Shown here piece after piece: positions 44,775 through 53,243 of a DNA stretch of 64,000 bases. Numbering within the stretch: the stretch's first letter is position 1; each line of letters begins with the position of its first letter. This DNA is from Spirochaetota bacterium (GTDB lineage: Bacteria; Spirochaetota; Brachyspiria; Brachyspirales; JACRPF01), in the NCBI GenBank assembly GCA_016214035.1, contig JACRPF010000014.1, positions 124,001-188,000 on the forward strand, read 5' to 3'. The notes under the pieces were generated by a model that was given only the letters and a program-made list of their open reading frames with translations, was not told the origin of the DNA and made no database searches. The position numbers were made by a program, and so were the translations under genes.

Positions 44775-46325
44775 TTATTTTCCGCTGTGGTCGCGTCCGA
44801 GATAGAAGTTCTGCCAGCCTGATGTATTGAGCCATTTCGCATCGCAGATGACGATTCCATCGTACGGCTCACGCTCTTCGCCGTGGGGTTTAAGCCGGTT
44901 GTATGCGCGCCGCCAAATGCATTGTTTATCGTCGACTTCGCATAATCCTTTTCTCGAGCCGCCGCAGGGGCCGTTACGCTGGTTTTTCGAGCATTTTTCC
45001 ATGGGGCAGAGATATGCTATCTCCGTAAGCGAACAGTCGCCGCAGTCGTTGCAGCCGTAGAGCGCGGCCTTTGAGATATGCTCAAAGAAGTGAAAGAACT
45101 TTTCGAGCGTTTTTTTACCGTTGATGATGCGATAAAACAGTTTCAGCAGATGATAGAACGGCGATTGCTTTTTAAAGAGAAAAAAATGAACGACACGGCT
45201 TATCCGGTATATCACAGGTTCGGTTATCAAACGGCGGAGGAAACGGCGTACCGGTTTCCGAGAACGGATATAGGTGTCTGCGAAATCCCGGTTCGGTAGT
45301 CCGTTTGCGTCTTGTTTGAAAAGATAAAACTCGTCCGGAAGCGGGTAGGAGAGCTCTTTATAGAATTCCTTCCAGTCGTTATCACCATACTTTTCCGCCA
45401 TTGCTTTGATCGCGAGTATCTCTTCGGCTTTGTGACTTCCGCCGATATATACACCTTTGAAGCCGAGACCCTTGGCGACTGCCCATTGTTTTGCGGCGAA
45501 TTCATGGAAGAAGGCTTTCCCTTTGTCAGGTGATGCCCCGGCTTTATTCGCGATTTCAAGCAGTTTCGGCGATACCACACATCCGGCGATGCGTTCGTCA
45601 TGGAATACTTTTGCAACACCCTTGGTAAGCAGGTAGATATTGGCGAACATCGGCGCGGCAATAGCGCGCATTCTTGTATAGGCAAGCAGTTCAGCCCATT
45701 TGCGGGCATCATACCCGAGCTGCAGGAGAAAAAAGTGAGCGCCGGCGCGTATCTTTTTTTCCATCTTGAAAAGCTGCGGCAGATATTCGGCTTCGTATTT
45801 TTTAAATGGGCTTACCGCCGCTGATATGAGGAACTCGGTTTTGGAAAGCATTGTCGGCGGAGCGTCCTTTTTCATCGACGGGACGGCAATGCCGTTATTC
45901 ATGTCGGAGAGCATTTTGATGAGTGCGACTGCGTCGATGTCGAACACGGGGTGCGGAGTACCGCTGTAACCGGGGGCCGGATAATCGCCGGTGAGTGCGA
46001 GCACATTGTTAAATCCCTCGCTCGCAAGCTGCCATGCCTGCATCTCAAGCGCATTGCGGTTTCTGTCTTTGCACGATAGATGGATATTTACATTATGGCC
46101 TTTTGCGAGAAGGCTTTTGCCAAGACAGTCGGCGGCGAGCATGGGATTTCCGCCGGGATTGTCGGTGATGCTGATGAAATCGAATGCGCCGCTGTCCATG
46201 ATGTCATGTGCGAAACGTTCCGCTTTTGCGCACTCGGTCTTCAGTATGCCGCGCGATGACACAAGCTCGACGCCACGCAGAAAATCATTCTTCGATATTT
46301 TTTCTTTCAGCGATACACCTGTCAT
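44775..46325 (-). CDS. methylene-THF reductase fused to MetV-like Cys-rich domain
   Basis: 516 residues from the ATG at 46325 after GGAGG (an ATG 12 codons earlier has no such site). Residues 1-300 are a MetF-type barrel (FDFISITDNPGGNPM, LSCKDRNRNALEMQAWQLASEG, LALTGDYP, FFLLQLGYD). The last ~130 residues form the Cys-rich MTHFR C-terminal domain seen as MetV in acetogens: YGCNDCGDCSLTEIAYLCPMEKC, then NGPCGGSRKGLCEV and CIWRRAYNRL. In acetogens MetF and MetV are separate partners; here they are one chain. It is last in the folD-fhs-methyltransferase operon. Confidence 0.88.
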   Translation of the reverse strand: MTGVSLKEKISKNDFLRGVELVSSRGILKTECAKAERFAHDIMDSGAFDFISITDNPGGNPMLAADCLGKSLLAKGHNVNIHLSCKDRNRNALEMQAWQLASEGFNNVLALTGDYPAPGYSGTPHPVFDIDAVALIKMLSDMNNGIAVPSMKKDAPPTMLSKTEFLISAAVSPFKKYEAEYLPQLFKMEKKIRAGAHFFLLQLGYDARKWAELLAYTRMRAIAAPMFANIYLLTKGVAKVFHDERIAGCVVSPKLLEIANKAGASPDKGKAFFHEFAAKQWAVAKGLGFKGVYIGGSHKAEEILAIKAMAEKYGDNDWKEFYKELSYPLPDEFYLFKQDANGLPNRDFADTYIRSRKPVRRFLRRLITEPVIYRISRVVHFFLFKKQSPFYHLLKLFYRIINGKKTLEKFFHFFEHISKAALYGCNDCGDCSLTEIAYLCPMEKCSKNQRNGPCGGSRKGLCEVDDKQCIWRRAYNRLKPHGEEREPYDGIVICDAKWLNTSGWQNFYLGRDHSGK

Positions 46326-46412
46326 ACAGTCCCTCCATTCGGGTCTCGAACCGTTGTTCAATGAACTCTTATCGTTACACGAAGCGCTGAGCCACGCTTC
46401 CTGAATGCTGAA

Positions 46413-47279
46413 TCAGTTGTTGTAGAATTCCTGTACGCGTGTGATGATGTCAAACCCTTCACGGGCAAGGACATCGTTCAGCGTCTGCATTGCCGGATGT
46501 TCGTTCGTGAGGAATTCATATTTCTTTTTCGTGCTGCCGACGCAGTAGTCAAGTCCGCGCGGAACGGCGAGTGTCAGAAATGCGTTCTCAAGCGGCGTCT
46601 TTACCAGCGCGCCTGATTTCGTTTTGCTCGGTATCTGGACGGTGAAGTTCGACAATCCAACCGACATATGACAGCCTTTGAACAGCGCCGTCTGTCCGAT
46701 AAGCCCTATGCCGTTGAGCGTCATTTTGGTGAGCCCCTGATAATCGCTCCCTATGGGCGCGATGGTGGGATCGAATATCATGTCGTCGTTGGTAAGCCCG
46801 TGCTTTTTTGCGTGCTCATACATCTGTTTCGCCGCTTCAAGGACATCTTCGGCGACGCAGTTCGGTGTATTCTCGCCGTTCACGCTGCGTTCACTCGACA
46901 TGAGAATCGCTTTGAACGGTTGTATTTTCAGCAGCTCGAACATCTCAAGACGGCCGAGGCTGATGGAATTGAGCAGCGGTTTTTTGCCGCCGGCTTTTTT
47001 CGGGTCATACACTTTAAGCGCGCGTTCGGCTATTGCCGGTGACGGCGTGTCGATTGACAGCGGAACGGTGACCAGCGATTGTATCGCTATGATGAGATCT
47101 TCCATGAGCTTCGGATCGCGCGGACCTATGTTGACATCGATATAGGTAGATCCTTCCGCCTGTTCCTTGGCGAGATTGATTATCGCCTGCATGTCGCCTT
47201 TCTCGAACAGCTCATGTGTTGACGGGACCGAGTCATTTATCTTTTCGGCGATGATATTAAGTTTTCCGTTGATAGCCAT
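46413..47279 (-). CDS. methyltetrahydrofolate:corrinoid methyltransferase (AcsE-like)
   Basis: 288 residues, a pterin-binding TIM barrel. Blocks: NIIAEKINDSV, STYIDVNIGPRDPK, PLSIDTPSPAIAERAL, PLLNSISL, MIFDPTIAPIGSD, SVGLSNFTVQIP, FLTLAVPRGLDYCV. This is the family of AcsE and related enzymes that move the methyl group of methyl-THF to a corrinoid protein. The acceptor and the carbonyl-branch genes (acsABCD, cooS) are not present here, so its direction and partner are open. Confidence 0.85.
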   Translation of the reverse strand: MAINGKLNIIAEKINDSVPSTHELFEKGDMQAIINLAKEQAEGSTYIDVNIGPRDPKLMEDLIIAIQSLVTVPLSIDTPSPAIAERALKVYDPKKAGGKKPLLNSISLGRLEMFELLKIQPFKAILMSSERSVNGENTPNCVAEDVLEAAKQMYEHAKKHGLTNDDMIFDPTIAPIGSDYQGLTKMTLNGIGLIGQTALFKGCHMSVGLSNFTVQIPSKTKSGALVKTPLENAFLTLAVPRGLDYCVGSTKKKYEFLTNEHPAMQTLNDVLAREGFDIITRVQEFYNN

Positions 47280-47301
47280 CTTTTTTCTCCTGAGATAGTG
47301 T

Positions 47302-49068
47302 TTAAAACAGACCCTTTACTTTGCCCGTATCCGTGTCCACATCGATCTTTCTGAACGCCGCATCGGACGCGGTGCCCGGCATGAGCTTGATATCCCCGGC
47401 AATGGGGACGACAAAACCGGCGCCTTTGAATACCACGACATCACGCACCGGCACCGTGAATCCTTTCGGGCGTCCTTTCAAGGCGGGATCGTGTGAGAGA
47501 CTGAGGTGCGTTTTCACCATGCAGGTTCCCATCTCTTTCACCTTCGGGTCCGCGTCGAGTTTTTCGATCTTTGCTTTCGCTTCGGGCGAGAACGATATGC
47601 CGTCGGCTCCGTATACTTCTTTCGCGATCTTCTCAATGCGTGCCGCCATCGGCATGGAGAGATCGTAGAGGAATTTGAAATTCGGTTTCTCTTTGCATGC
47701 ATCTGCAACCGCGTCGGCAAGTTCGAGTGCGCCGTCACCGCCTTTTTCCCAATGCTTGGAAACCGCCACGCGTGCGCCGGCCTGTTCCGCGGCTTTGCGT
47801 ACTTCTGCCACCTCTTCATCATTGTCGGTGTAGAAATGATTGATGCAGACAACGGGAGGTATTCCGCTTTTCTTGACCGTCTCGATATGAGCTATCAGGT
47901 TCTCAACGCCTTTTGCCACCAGCGCAGTGTTCTTTTCTGTGTACGCTTTGTCGAGCGGCTTGCCCGGAACAACCTTCGGTCCTCCGCCGTGCATTTTGAG
48001 CGCGCGAACGGTTGCAACGATGACCGAACAGTTCGGTGTTAGTCCGCTCATGCGGCATTTGAGGTTCCAGAATTTCTCGAAGCCGATGTCGGCGCCGAAA
48101 CCGCTTTCCGTGACATGATAGTCGGCGAGTTTGAGCCCGATGCGGTCGGCAAGTATCGACGACTGACCGATGGCAATGTTCGCGAACGGCCCCGCGTGTA
48201 CGAGTACCGGCTGGCCTTCAATCGTCTGCATGAGATTCGGGTATATCGCCTTTGACATAATGGCGGTCATGGCGCCTGCAACCTCAAGGTCGTCTGCGGT
48301 GACATCGTTACCTTTTTTGTCATGCGCAAGCACCATGCGGCCGATACGCTGACGCATGTCCTTAAGGTCTTTTGCCACGGCTAGTATGGCCATGACTTCG
48401 GATGAAACGGTTATCTGAAAACCGCTTCTCATCATAAAGCCGTCCATTCTGCCGCCCATGCCTATGATGATATCACGAAGCGACTGTGCGCAGAAATCAA
48501 TGGCCCATTTTATCTGCACATTGTCCGGGTCGATGTCGAGGCGTTTGAGGTTCTTTTTTGCAAGCATGGCGTCGTCGTAATTGAACTCATGCTGCAGTCT
48601 GCTCGTGAGTGCGACCATGGCGAGATTGTGTGCGTTGGTGATGGCGTCGATATCGCCGGTAAGACCGAGGCTGAACTCGGTAAGCGGAACGCATTGTGAA
48701 AGACCGCCGCCCGCAGCGGAGCCTTTGATGTTGAATGTAGGCCCGCCGGAAGGCTGACGTATGGCGCCGATGACTTTCTTATTGCGTCTGCCGAGTCCCT
48801 GGATAAGCCCGATGGTCGTGGTTGATTTGCCTTCGCCGAGGGGCGTTGGCGTTATGGCGGTTATCTCGACAAATTTTCCGTCGGGTCTGTTTTCAAGACG
48901 TTTGAGTATGCTTAAAAAATCAAGTTTGCCGATGTTGTGACCGTAGGGGAGGAGCTCCTTTTTCTCAAGCGCAAGTTCATCGGCAAGCTGCGTCACGGGT
49001 TTCATATTATCAGCGGCGGCTTCAGCTATCTGCCAATCCGCCATTTTTGTCGGGTCAAGTTTTACCAT
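47302..49068 (-). CDS. fhs: formate-tetrahydrofolate ligase
   Basis: 588 residues. The ATP-binding [20 protein letters not shown] lies near residue 75, followed by [19 protein letters not shown] (key pattern), [13 protein letters not shown], and the C-terminal [27 protein letters not shown]. It activates formate as formyl-THF, or runs in reverse to make ATP. It lies 17 bases after folD. Confidence 0.97.
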   Translation of the reverse strand: MVKLDPTKMADWQIAEAAADNMKPVTQLADELALEKKELLPYGHNIGKLDFLSILKRLENRPDGKFVEITAITPTPLGEGKSTTTIGLIQGLGRRNKKVIGAIRQPSGGPTFNIKGSAAGGGLSQCVPLTEFSLGLTGDIDAITNAHNLAMVALTSRLQHEFNYDDAMLAKKNLKRLDIDPDNVQIKWAIDFCAQSLRDIIIGMGGRMDGFMMRSGFQITVSSEVMAILAVAKDLKDMRQRIGRMVLAHDKKGNDVTADDLEVAGAMTAIMSKAIYPNLMQTIEGQPVLVHAGPFANIAIGQSSILADRIGLKLADYHVTESGFGADIGFEKFWNLKCRMSGLTPNCSVIVATVRALKMHGGGPKVVPGKPLDKAYTEKNTALVAKGVENLIAHIETVKKSGIPPVVCINHFYTDNDEEVAEVRKAAEQAGARVAVSKHWEKGGDGALELADAVADACKEKPNFKFLYDLSMPMAARIEKIAKEVYGADGISFSPEAKAKIEKLDADPKVKEMGTCMVKTHLSLSHDPALKGRPKGFTVPVRDVVVFKGAGFVVPIAGDIKLMPGTASDAAFRKIDVDTDTGKVKGLF

Positions 49069-49085
49069 GATGTTTGCTCCTCACG

Positions 49086-49949
49086 TTATAGTGAAATTCT
49101 TTTTTTATGCAATTCAAGCGTGTTGCTGAGCAGCATCGCTATGGTCATGGGTCCGATGCCGCCCGGAACGGGAGTGATATACGACGCGACCTGCGATGCC
49201 TCGTTATATGCGACATCACCGACAAGTTTATAACCTTTCGGGAGCGACGCATCATCAACACGGTTTACGCCGACATCGATGACAACGGCGCCTTTTTTTA
49301 TCCAGTCGCCTTTTATTATCTCAGGTTTACCGATTGCCGCACAGAGTATATCGGCGCTCCGGCATACCGCGGGAAGATCGTTCGTGCGTGAATGACAGAT
49401 GGTAACCGTTGCGTGTTCCGCCAGGAGGAGCTGCGCAAGCGGTTTACCGACGATATTGCTCCGCCCGACGACTACGGCATGAGCACCTTTCATGGTAATG
49501 GAATGGCGTTTCATGATCTCGATGACGCCCGCCGGTGTACAGGGCTTGACGAAAGGATTACCGGTGGCAAGATAGCCCACATTCATCGGGTGAAAACAAT
49601 CAACATCTTTCTGTATGGCGATGCGTTCAAGTACATTATGCTCGCTGATGTGTTTCGGAAGCGGCAGCTGACAGAGTATGCCGTCTACCGATGGGTCGGC
49701 GTTGAGCCGGTCTATCAGCGCAAGCAGCGCAGCTTCGGGAGTATTCCCCGGCAGCACATGCTTCTCGCTCAGCATGCCTATCTCCCGGCAGCCTTTTTCC
49801 TTCATGCCGACGTATACTTTCGATGCCGGGTCATCCCCGACAAGAACAACTACGAGTTTCGGCTTTATCTGCATCGATGACACTTCCGCCTGAAGTTCCG
49901 CCCGTATCTGGCAGGCTGTTTTTGTGCCATCTAAGATCAATGCGCTCAT
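49086..49949 (-). CDS. folD: methylene-THF dehydrogenase / methenyl-THF cyclohydrolase
   Basis: 287 residues. Catalytic YVGMKEKGCREIG (Lys), DGILCQLPLPKHI, PCTPAGVIEIMKRH, the NAD(P) site VVVGRSNIVGKPLAQLLL, and the end PVPGGIGPMTIAMLLSNTL. First gene of the methyl-branch operon; GAGG precedes the ATG. With fhs, the fused reductase and the methyltransferase it links formate with methyl-THF. Confidence 0.97.
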   Translation of the reverse strand: MSALILDGTKTACQIRAELQAEVSSMQIKPKLVVVLVGDDPASKVYVGMKEKGCREIGMLSEKHVLPGNTPEAALLALIDRLNADPSVDGILCQLPLPKHISEHNVLERIAIQKDVDCFHPMNVGYLATGNPFVKPCTPAGVIEIMKRHSITMKGAHAVVVGRSNIVGKPLAQLLLAEHATVTICHSRTNDLPAVCRSADILCAAIGKPEIIKGDWIKKGAVVIDVGVNRVDDASLPKGYKLVGDVAYNEASQVASYITPVPGGIGPMTIAMLLSNTLELHKKRISL

Positions 49950-50033
49950 CGGTTACCTCATCTACGTGATGGGATACAATATACTATCAAATCACTATCC
50001 GCATAGTAGTATTCTGCGAAAAAATGGAACGTA

Positions 50034-51689
50034 TCATGCTCTCGTATAGAGAAAGCGTTTGATTGATTTTTTCGGCGTTTTCTCGAATTCTTCCGGATAC
50101 AGCTCGATGCGGCTGACGGTGATATACGACGGCAGCTTTTTTGCGAGCAGCGAGAGGTTTTCCTGCATTTTTTTCTCGAGATCGTGCTCGCTAAGACCTT
50201 CCGCATCCGCCCGCTCAATGTCCGGATACACGAGCGCAACAAGTTTTTTGTCGCGTTCCACGACAAGCGATTCCTGCACATACGGCAGATAGTTCAGTTT
50301 CGCTTCGACCTCTTCAGGATATATGTTCTGCCCGGACGGCCCGAGCAGCATGGTCTTGCACCTGCCCTTGATGAACACGTTGCCGTCCTTGTCGATGGTG
50401 CCGAGATCCCCCGTACGCAGCCATCCGTCCTTGTCGATGGTGTCTTTCGTCGTATCCTTATCCTTGTAATACCCGTCCGTTATATTATCGCCGCGCACCA
50501 TGATCTCGCCGGTCACATTCTGCGGATCGGGCGAATCGATCTTTATCTCCATGCGTTCAACGGCCTTGCCGACGCTGCCGGGACAATAGTGCCGCCAGTC
50601 GCTGTAGCTGATGATAGGTCCGCATTCGGTCATGCCGTACCCTACCGTATAGCGGAAGTTTATGTTTTTAAGAAATGTCTCCACTTCCTGGTTGAGCGCG
50701 GCCCCGCCGATGATAAGCTCAAAATATCTTCCGCCGAACGCCTTATCGAGCTTGTTATAAACGATGCTGCCGAGCGCCTTGTTCACGAACGGCACTTTTG
50801 TAAGGAGCTGAATATGCCCTTTGTCGAACAGCGGTTTTATCTGCTTGAGATATATCTTCTCGATGACCAGCGGCACCGTGCAGATGAGACGCGGACGTAT
50901 TGCCGCGAAGGCTTCGAGTATGATCTTCGGTGACGGGATGCGTGATATGAAATGGATATGGCATCCCGCGGTGAACGGGAACAGGAAGTCGAATGCGCAT
51001 CCGAACACGTGAGCCACCGGCAGAAACGCGACGATAGCGTCATCCGGCGTGAGGTCGAAATTATGATGCGCGAACACGACGTTCGATGACAGGCTGAGAA
51101 GCGGCAGCATGACGCCTTTTGAAAATCCGGTGGTACCCGAAGTATACAGTATCGCGGCGAGATTTTTGTTGTCTGATTTCGGGAATGCAAACGACTGTGC
51201 GGTGATATGCGGCTCTTTTTTGCTGACGAAATGTTCCTTGGCTTCATGGATAATTGCGGCAATATGCTTATGCGAATGATACAGCGATTGAAACGTGTTG
51301 AGCGAAAAAGCGGCATTGATTTTTTTCATCGCCGAGGGGTCGAGTTTCTCGAATATATCATCGGACACGAACAGGAGTTTCGATTCGGAGTGGTTCACGA
51401 TGTGATGCATATCGTCGACATGGAAATCGGCGAGTACGGGAACGACGACGGCACCGTAACTGATGATCGAGATATAGGTAATCGCCCATGCCGCTGAGTT
51501 CTTTCCAATGAGCGCTATCTTATCCCCGTGGCGGACACCCGTTTCCTTGAACTGATGATGCAGCATGAGCGCGATCTTGCCGACCTCGCCGTAAGTATAC
51601 GTCCGTCCGCCGAAATCGGAAACCGCGTTGCGGTCCCAATTCGATGCGATGCTTTTTTCGAACATTTCAACGATGGTCTCTTTCAGCAT
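50034..51689 (-). CDS. AMP-forming acyl-CoA synthetase
   Basis: 551 residues from the ATG at 51689 after GAGGAGG; a longer in-frame start would run into the preceding gene. ANL-superfamily motifs: ILYTSGTTGFSKGVMLP (P-loop), GYGMTECGP, LRTGDLGTIDKDGNVFIKGR, and a C-terminal region with the catalytic-Lys surroundings KTPKKSIKRF. It most resembles long-chain fatty acid-CoA ligases. It is 53 bases after the arginine decarboxylase, in the same direction. Confidence 0.9.
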   Translation of the reverse strand: MLKETIVEMFEKSIASNWDRNAVSDFGGRTYTYGEVGKIALMLHHQFKETGVRHGDKIALIGKNSAAWAITYISIISYGAVVVPVLADFHVDDMHHIVNHSESKLLFVSDDIFEKLDPSAMKKINAAFSLNTFQSLYHSHKHIAAIIHEAKEHFVSKKEPHITAQSFAFPKSDNKNLAAILYTSGTTGFSKGVMLPLLSLSSNVVFAHHNFDLTPDDAIVAFLPVAHVFGCAFDFLFPFTAGCHIHFISRIPSPKIILEAFAAIRPRLICTVPLVIEKIYLKQIKPLFDKGHIQLLTKVPFVNKALGSIVYNKLDKAFGGRYFELIIGGAALNQEVETFLKNINFRYTVGYGMTECGPIISYSDWRHYCPGSVGKAVERMEIKIDSPDPQNVTGEIMVRGDNITDGYYKDKDTTKDTIDKDGWLRTGDLGTIDKDGNVFIKGRCKTMLLGPSGQNIYPEEVEAKLNYLPYVQESLVVERDKKLVALVYPDIERADAEGLSEHDLEKKMQENLSLLAKKLPSYITVSRIELYPEEFEKTPKKSIKRFLYTRA

Positions 51690-51742
51690 GATGTCCTCCT
51701 CATTGATACGCCCGTGATATGCTGCCGCACGCACATGTGCAT

Positions 51743-52288
51743 TTACATGACGAAAATAGCCCCGGCGAGCACGCTGACCCACACATCATGCTTTTTCACG
51801 ATGGCGGATTGCGTGACGTTATGTGTTTTAACAATCTGATCGCTCATTTTCCAGATGTCGCGTTTTACGTCGTATGATGCGCCCGGGTCGAAATCGAGCC
51901 CGAGGATGGTGGCAAGCATTTCCGCCGCGAGGTCTTCGGCATAGTCGCCGCACTCTTCGTCGGTCATGCCGAAAGCGTGATGCTCCGAAAGATATCCGTA
52001 TTGTCCCTTGTGCTGCGGTATACCCATGCCCACCGAAGCCGCAAGGAGGCGGTTGTATTCATTGCTGGATATATCGCTCAGCACGCAATGGACTATCTGC
52101 CCCGCGGAAAGCTCCTTGAGCCCTTTGTCGATGGGGATGATCTTGCATCCCGGCGGATAGATGCTTGATACGCGCACCAGATTGAACTGTGCGATTCGCG
52201 CATCGCGGAGCGCCATCTCAAAACTGAACAGCTTTTCTTTGTGAACGCCAACGCCTTTCGTAAGAAAAAGTTTTTTCGGCACGTACAT
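51743..52288 (-). CDS. pdaD: pyruvoyl-dependent arginine decarboxylase
   Basis: 181 residues, as in the archaeal and chlamydial enzymes. The proenzyme self-cleaves at the Ser-Ser pair in VRVSSIYPPGCKIIP (near residues 41-42), giving the pyruvoyl group. Later blocks are SNEYNRLLAASVGMGIP, GYLSEHHAFG and AEDLAAEMLATILGLDFD. It turns arginine into agmatine and CO2, for polyamine synthesis or acid resistance. GGGAGG precedes the ATG. It lies 29 bases after jag and before the acyl-CoA ligase; no agmatinase is adjacent. Confidence 0.93.
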   Translation of the reverse strand: MYVPKKLFLTKGVGVHKEKLFSFEMALRDARIAQFNLVRVSSIYPPGCKIIPIDKGLKELSAGQIVHCVLSDISSNEYNRLLAASVGMGIPQHKGQYGYLSEHHAFGMTDEECGDYAEDLAAEMLATILGLDFDPGASYDVKRDIWKMSDQIVKTHNVTQSAIVKKHDVWVSVLAGAIFVM

Positions 52289-52317
52289 ATGCGTCTGCCT
52301 CCCTGAAGAAAACGATA

Positions 52318-53217
52318 TTATCTCCGATCGATGCGATTGCCGATATCATCCGGCGGAAGTATTTCCTTATCATCCTGTATGCTGTTGCCGATATTGTCCG
52401 GCGGTATCTCGTCGCCGCGGTCGCGATAATTATCACCGCCGCCGCCGAAGCTGCTTCCGCCGCCCGTTCTTCTTCCGCCGCCGCTGCGATCGCCGTAGGG
52501 ACGACGTCCGCGATTATTGCTGCGATCGCCGTAGGGGCGCCGTCCGCCGCCGCGGCTGTTATTCTGATACCCGCCGCGCGAGCCGCCCTTCGGGATGATG
52601 CATACCTGCTTTATGGTGCCTTCACCCTCGCTCTTCGTTTCCACCTCGGTGTCGCCCTGCAGCGTTACGTGGATTACACGTCGCTCATACGGGTTCATCG
52701 GTTCAAGCATTTTCGAACGGTGCGTACGCTTGACCGTGTCGGCCACGCGTTCCGCCATCTGACGGAGCGCATCCTCGCGGCGTTTGCGGTAGCCGTCGAT
52801 ATCGATGACCACATGGTGTTCCTCATCAAGCCCGAACTTCTTTGAGACGATGAGCGAAACGATGAACTGCAGCGCCTCGAGCGTTGCGCCTTTTTTTCCG
52901 ATGAGTATCGCCGAGTTCTCGCTTTCAATGTTGATGTAGATTTTCTTCTCAGCCTCTTCGGTCGCCGTGACGGTTGCGGTAAAGTTCATGTTCTTCACGA
53001 TGCCTTCCACGATGTCGCGGACACTGTTCATCTTCGTGTTGATTTCCTCGTAGAAGACGCGGATGCGCGCGGGCACATCCTCTCCGATGCCGAGGATGCT
53101 GCGCTTGCCTTTGTCGAGCAGTTCCACGCGGATATCGGCTTCGGTGAGTGCGAGTTCTTCGAGCGCGGCCTTCAGCGCTTCTTTTTCATTTTTTCCGGAA
53201 AATTCTTTGACGAGCAT
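52318..53217 (-). CDS. jag: Jag/KhpB RNA-binding protein with long Gly-Arg-rich tail
   Basis: 299 residues. Jag-N domain (1-50, VKEFSGKNEKEALKAALEEL), KH domain (75-150, SAILIGKKGATLEALQFIVSL) and R3H domain (155-215, RMAERVADTVKRTHRSKMLEPMNPYERRVIH) are intact. The C-terminal ~85 residues are an added low-complexity tail rich in Gly, Arg and Asn, with a duplicated RRPYGDRS unit and a duplicated acidic end PPD-x-IGN-x-I. It belongs in the yidC operon as in most bacteria. The protein binds small and messenger RNAs and affects cell elongation in Gram-positives. Confidence 0.93.
   Translation of the reverse strand: MLVKEFSGKNEKEALKAALEELALTEADIRVELLDKGKRSILGIGEDVPARIRVFYEEINTKMNSVRDIVEGIVKNMNFTATVTATEEAEKKIYINIESENSAILIGKKGATLEALQFIVSLIVSKKFGLDEEHHVVIDIDGYRKRREDALRQMAERVADTVKRTHRSKMLEPMNPYERRVIHVTLQGDTEVETKSEGEGTIKQVCIIPKGGSRGGYQNNSRGGGRRPYGDRSNNRGRRPYGDRSGGGRRTGGGSSFGGGGDNYRDRGDEIPPDNIGNSIQDDKEILPPDDIGNRIDRR
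52484..52555 (-). repeat. two 36-base tandem repeats inside jag
   Basis: Two adjacent copies share CTGCGATCGCCGTAGGG on the plus strand and then differ. They encode the RRPYGDRS units of the Jag tail. They are in frame, and copy number may vary between strains. Confidence 0.6.
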
Positions 53218-53243
53218 GTATCGTACTCCTGATCAAGAGATTA

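Noticed and set aside
49950-50033. Riboswitch upstream of folD
   Set aside because: The gap is only 84 bases and shows no cobalamin, THF or SAM riboswitch pattern.
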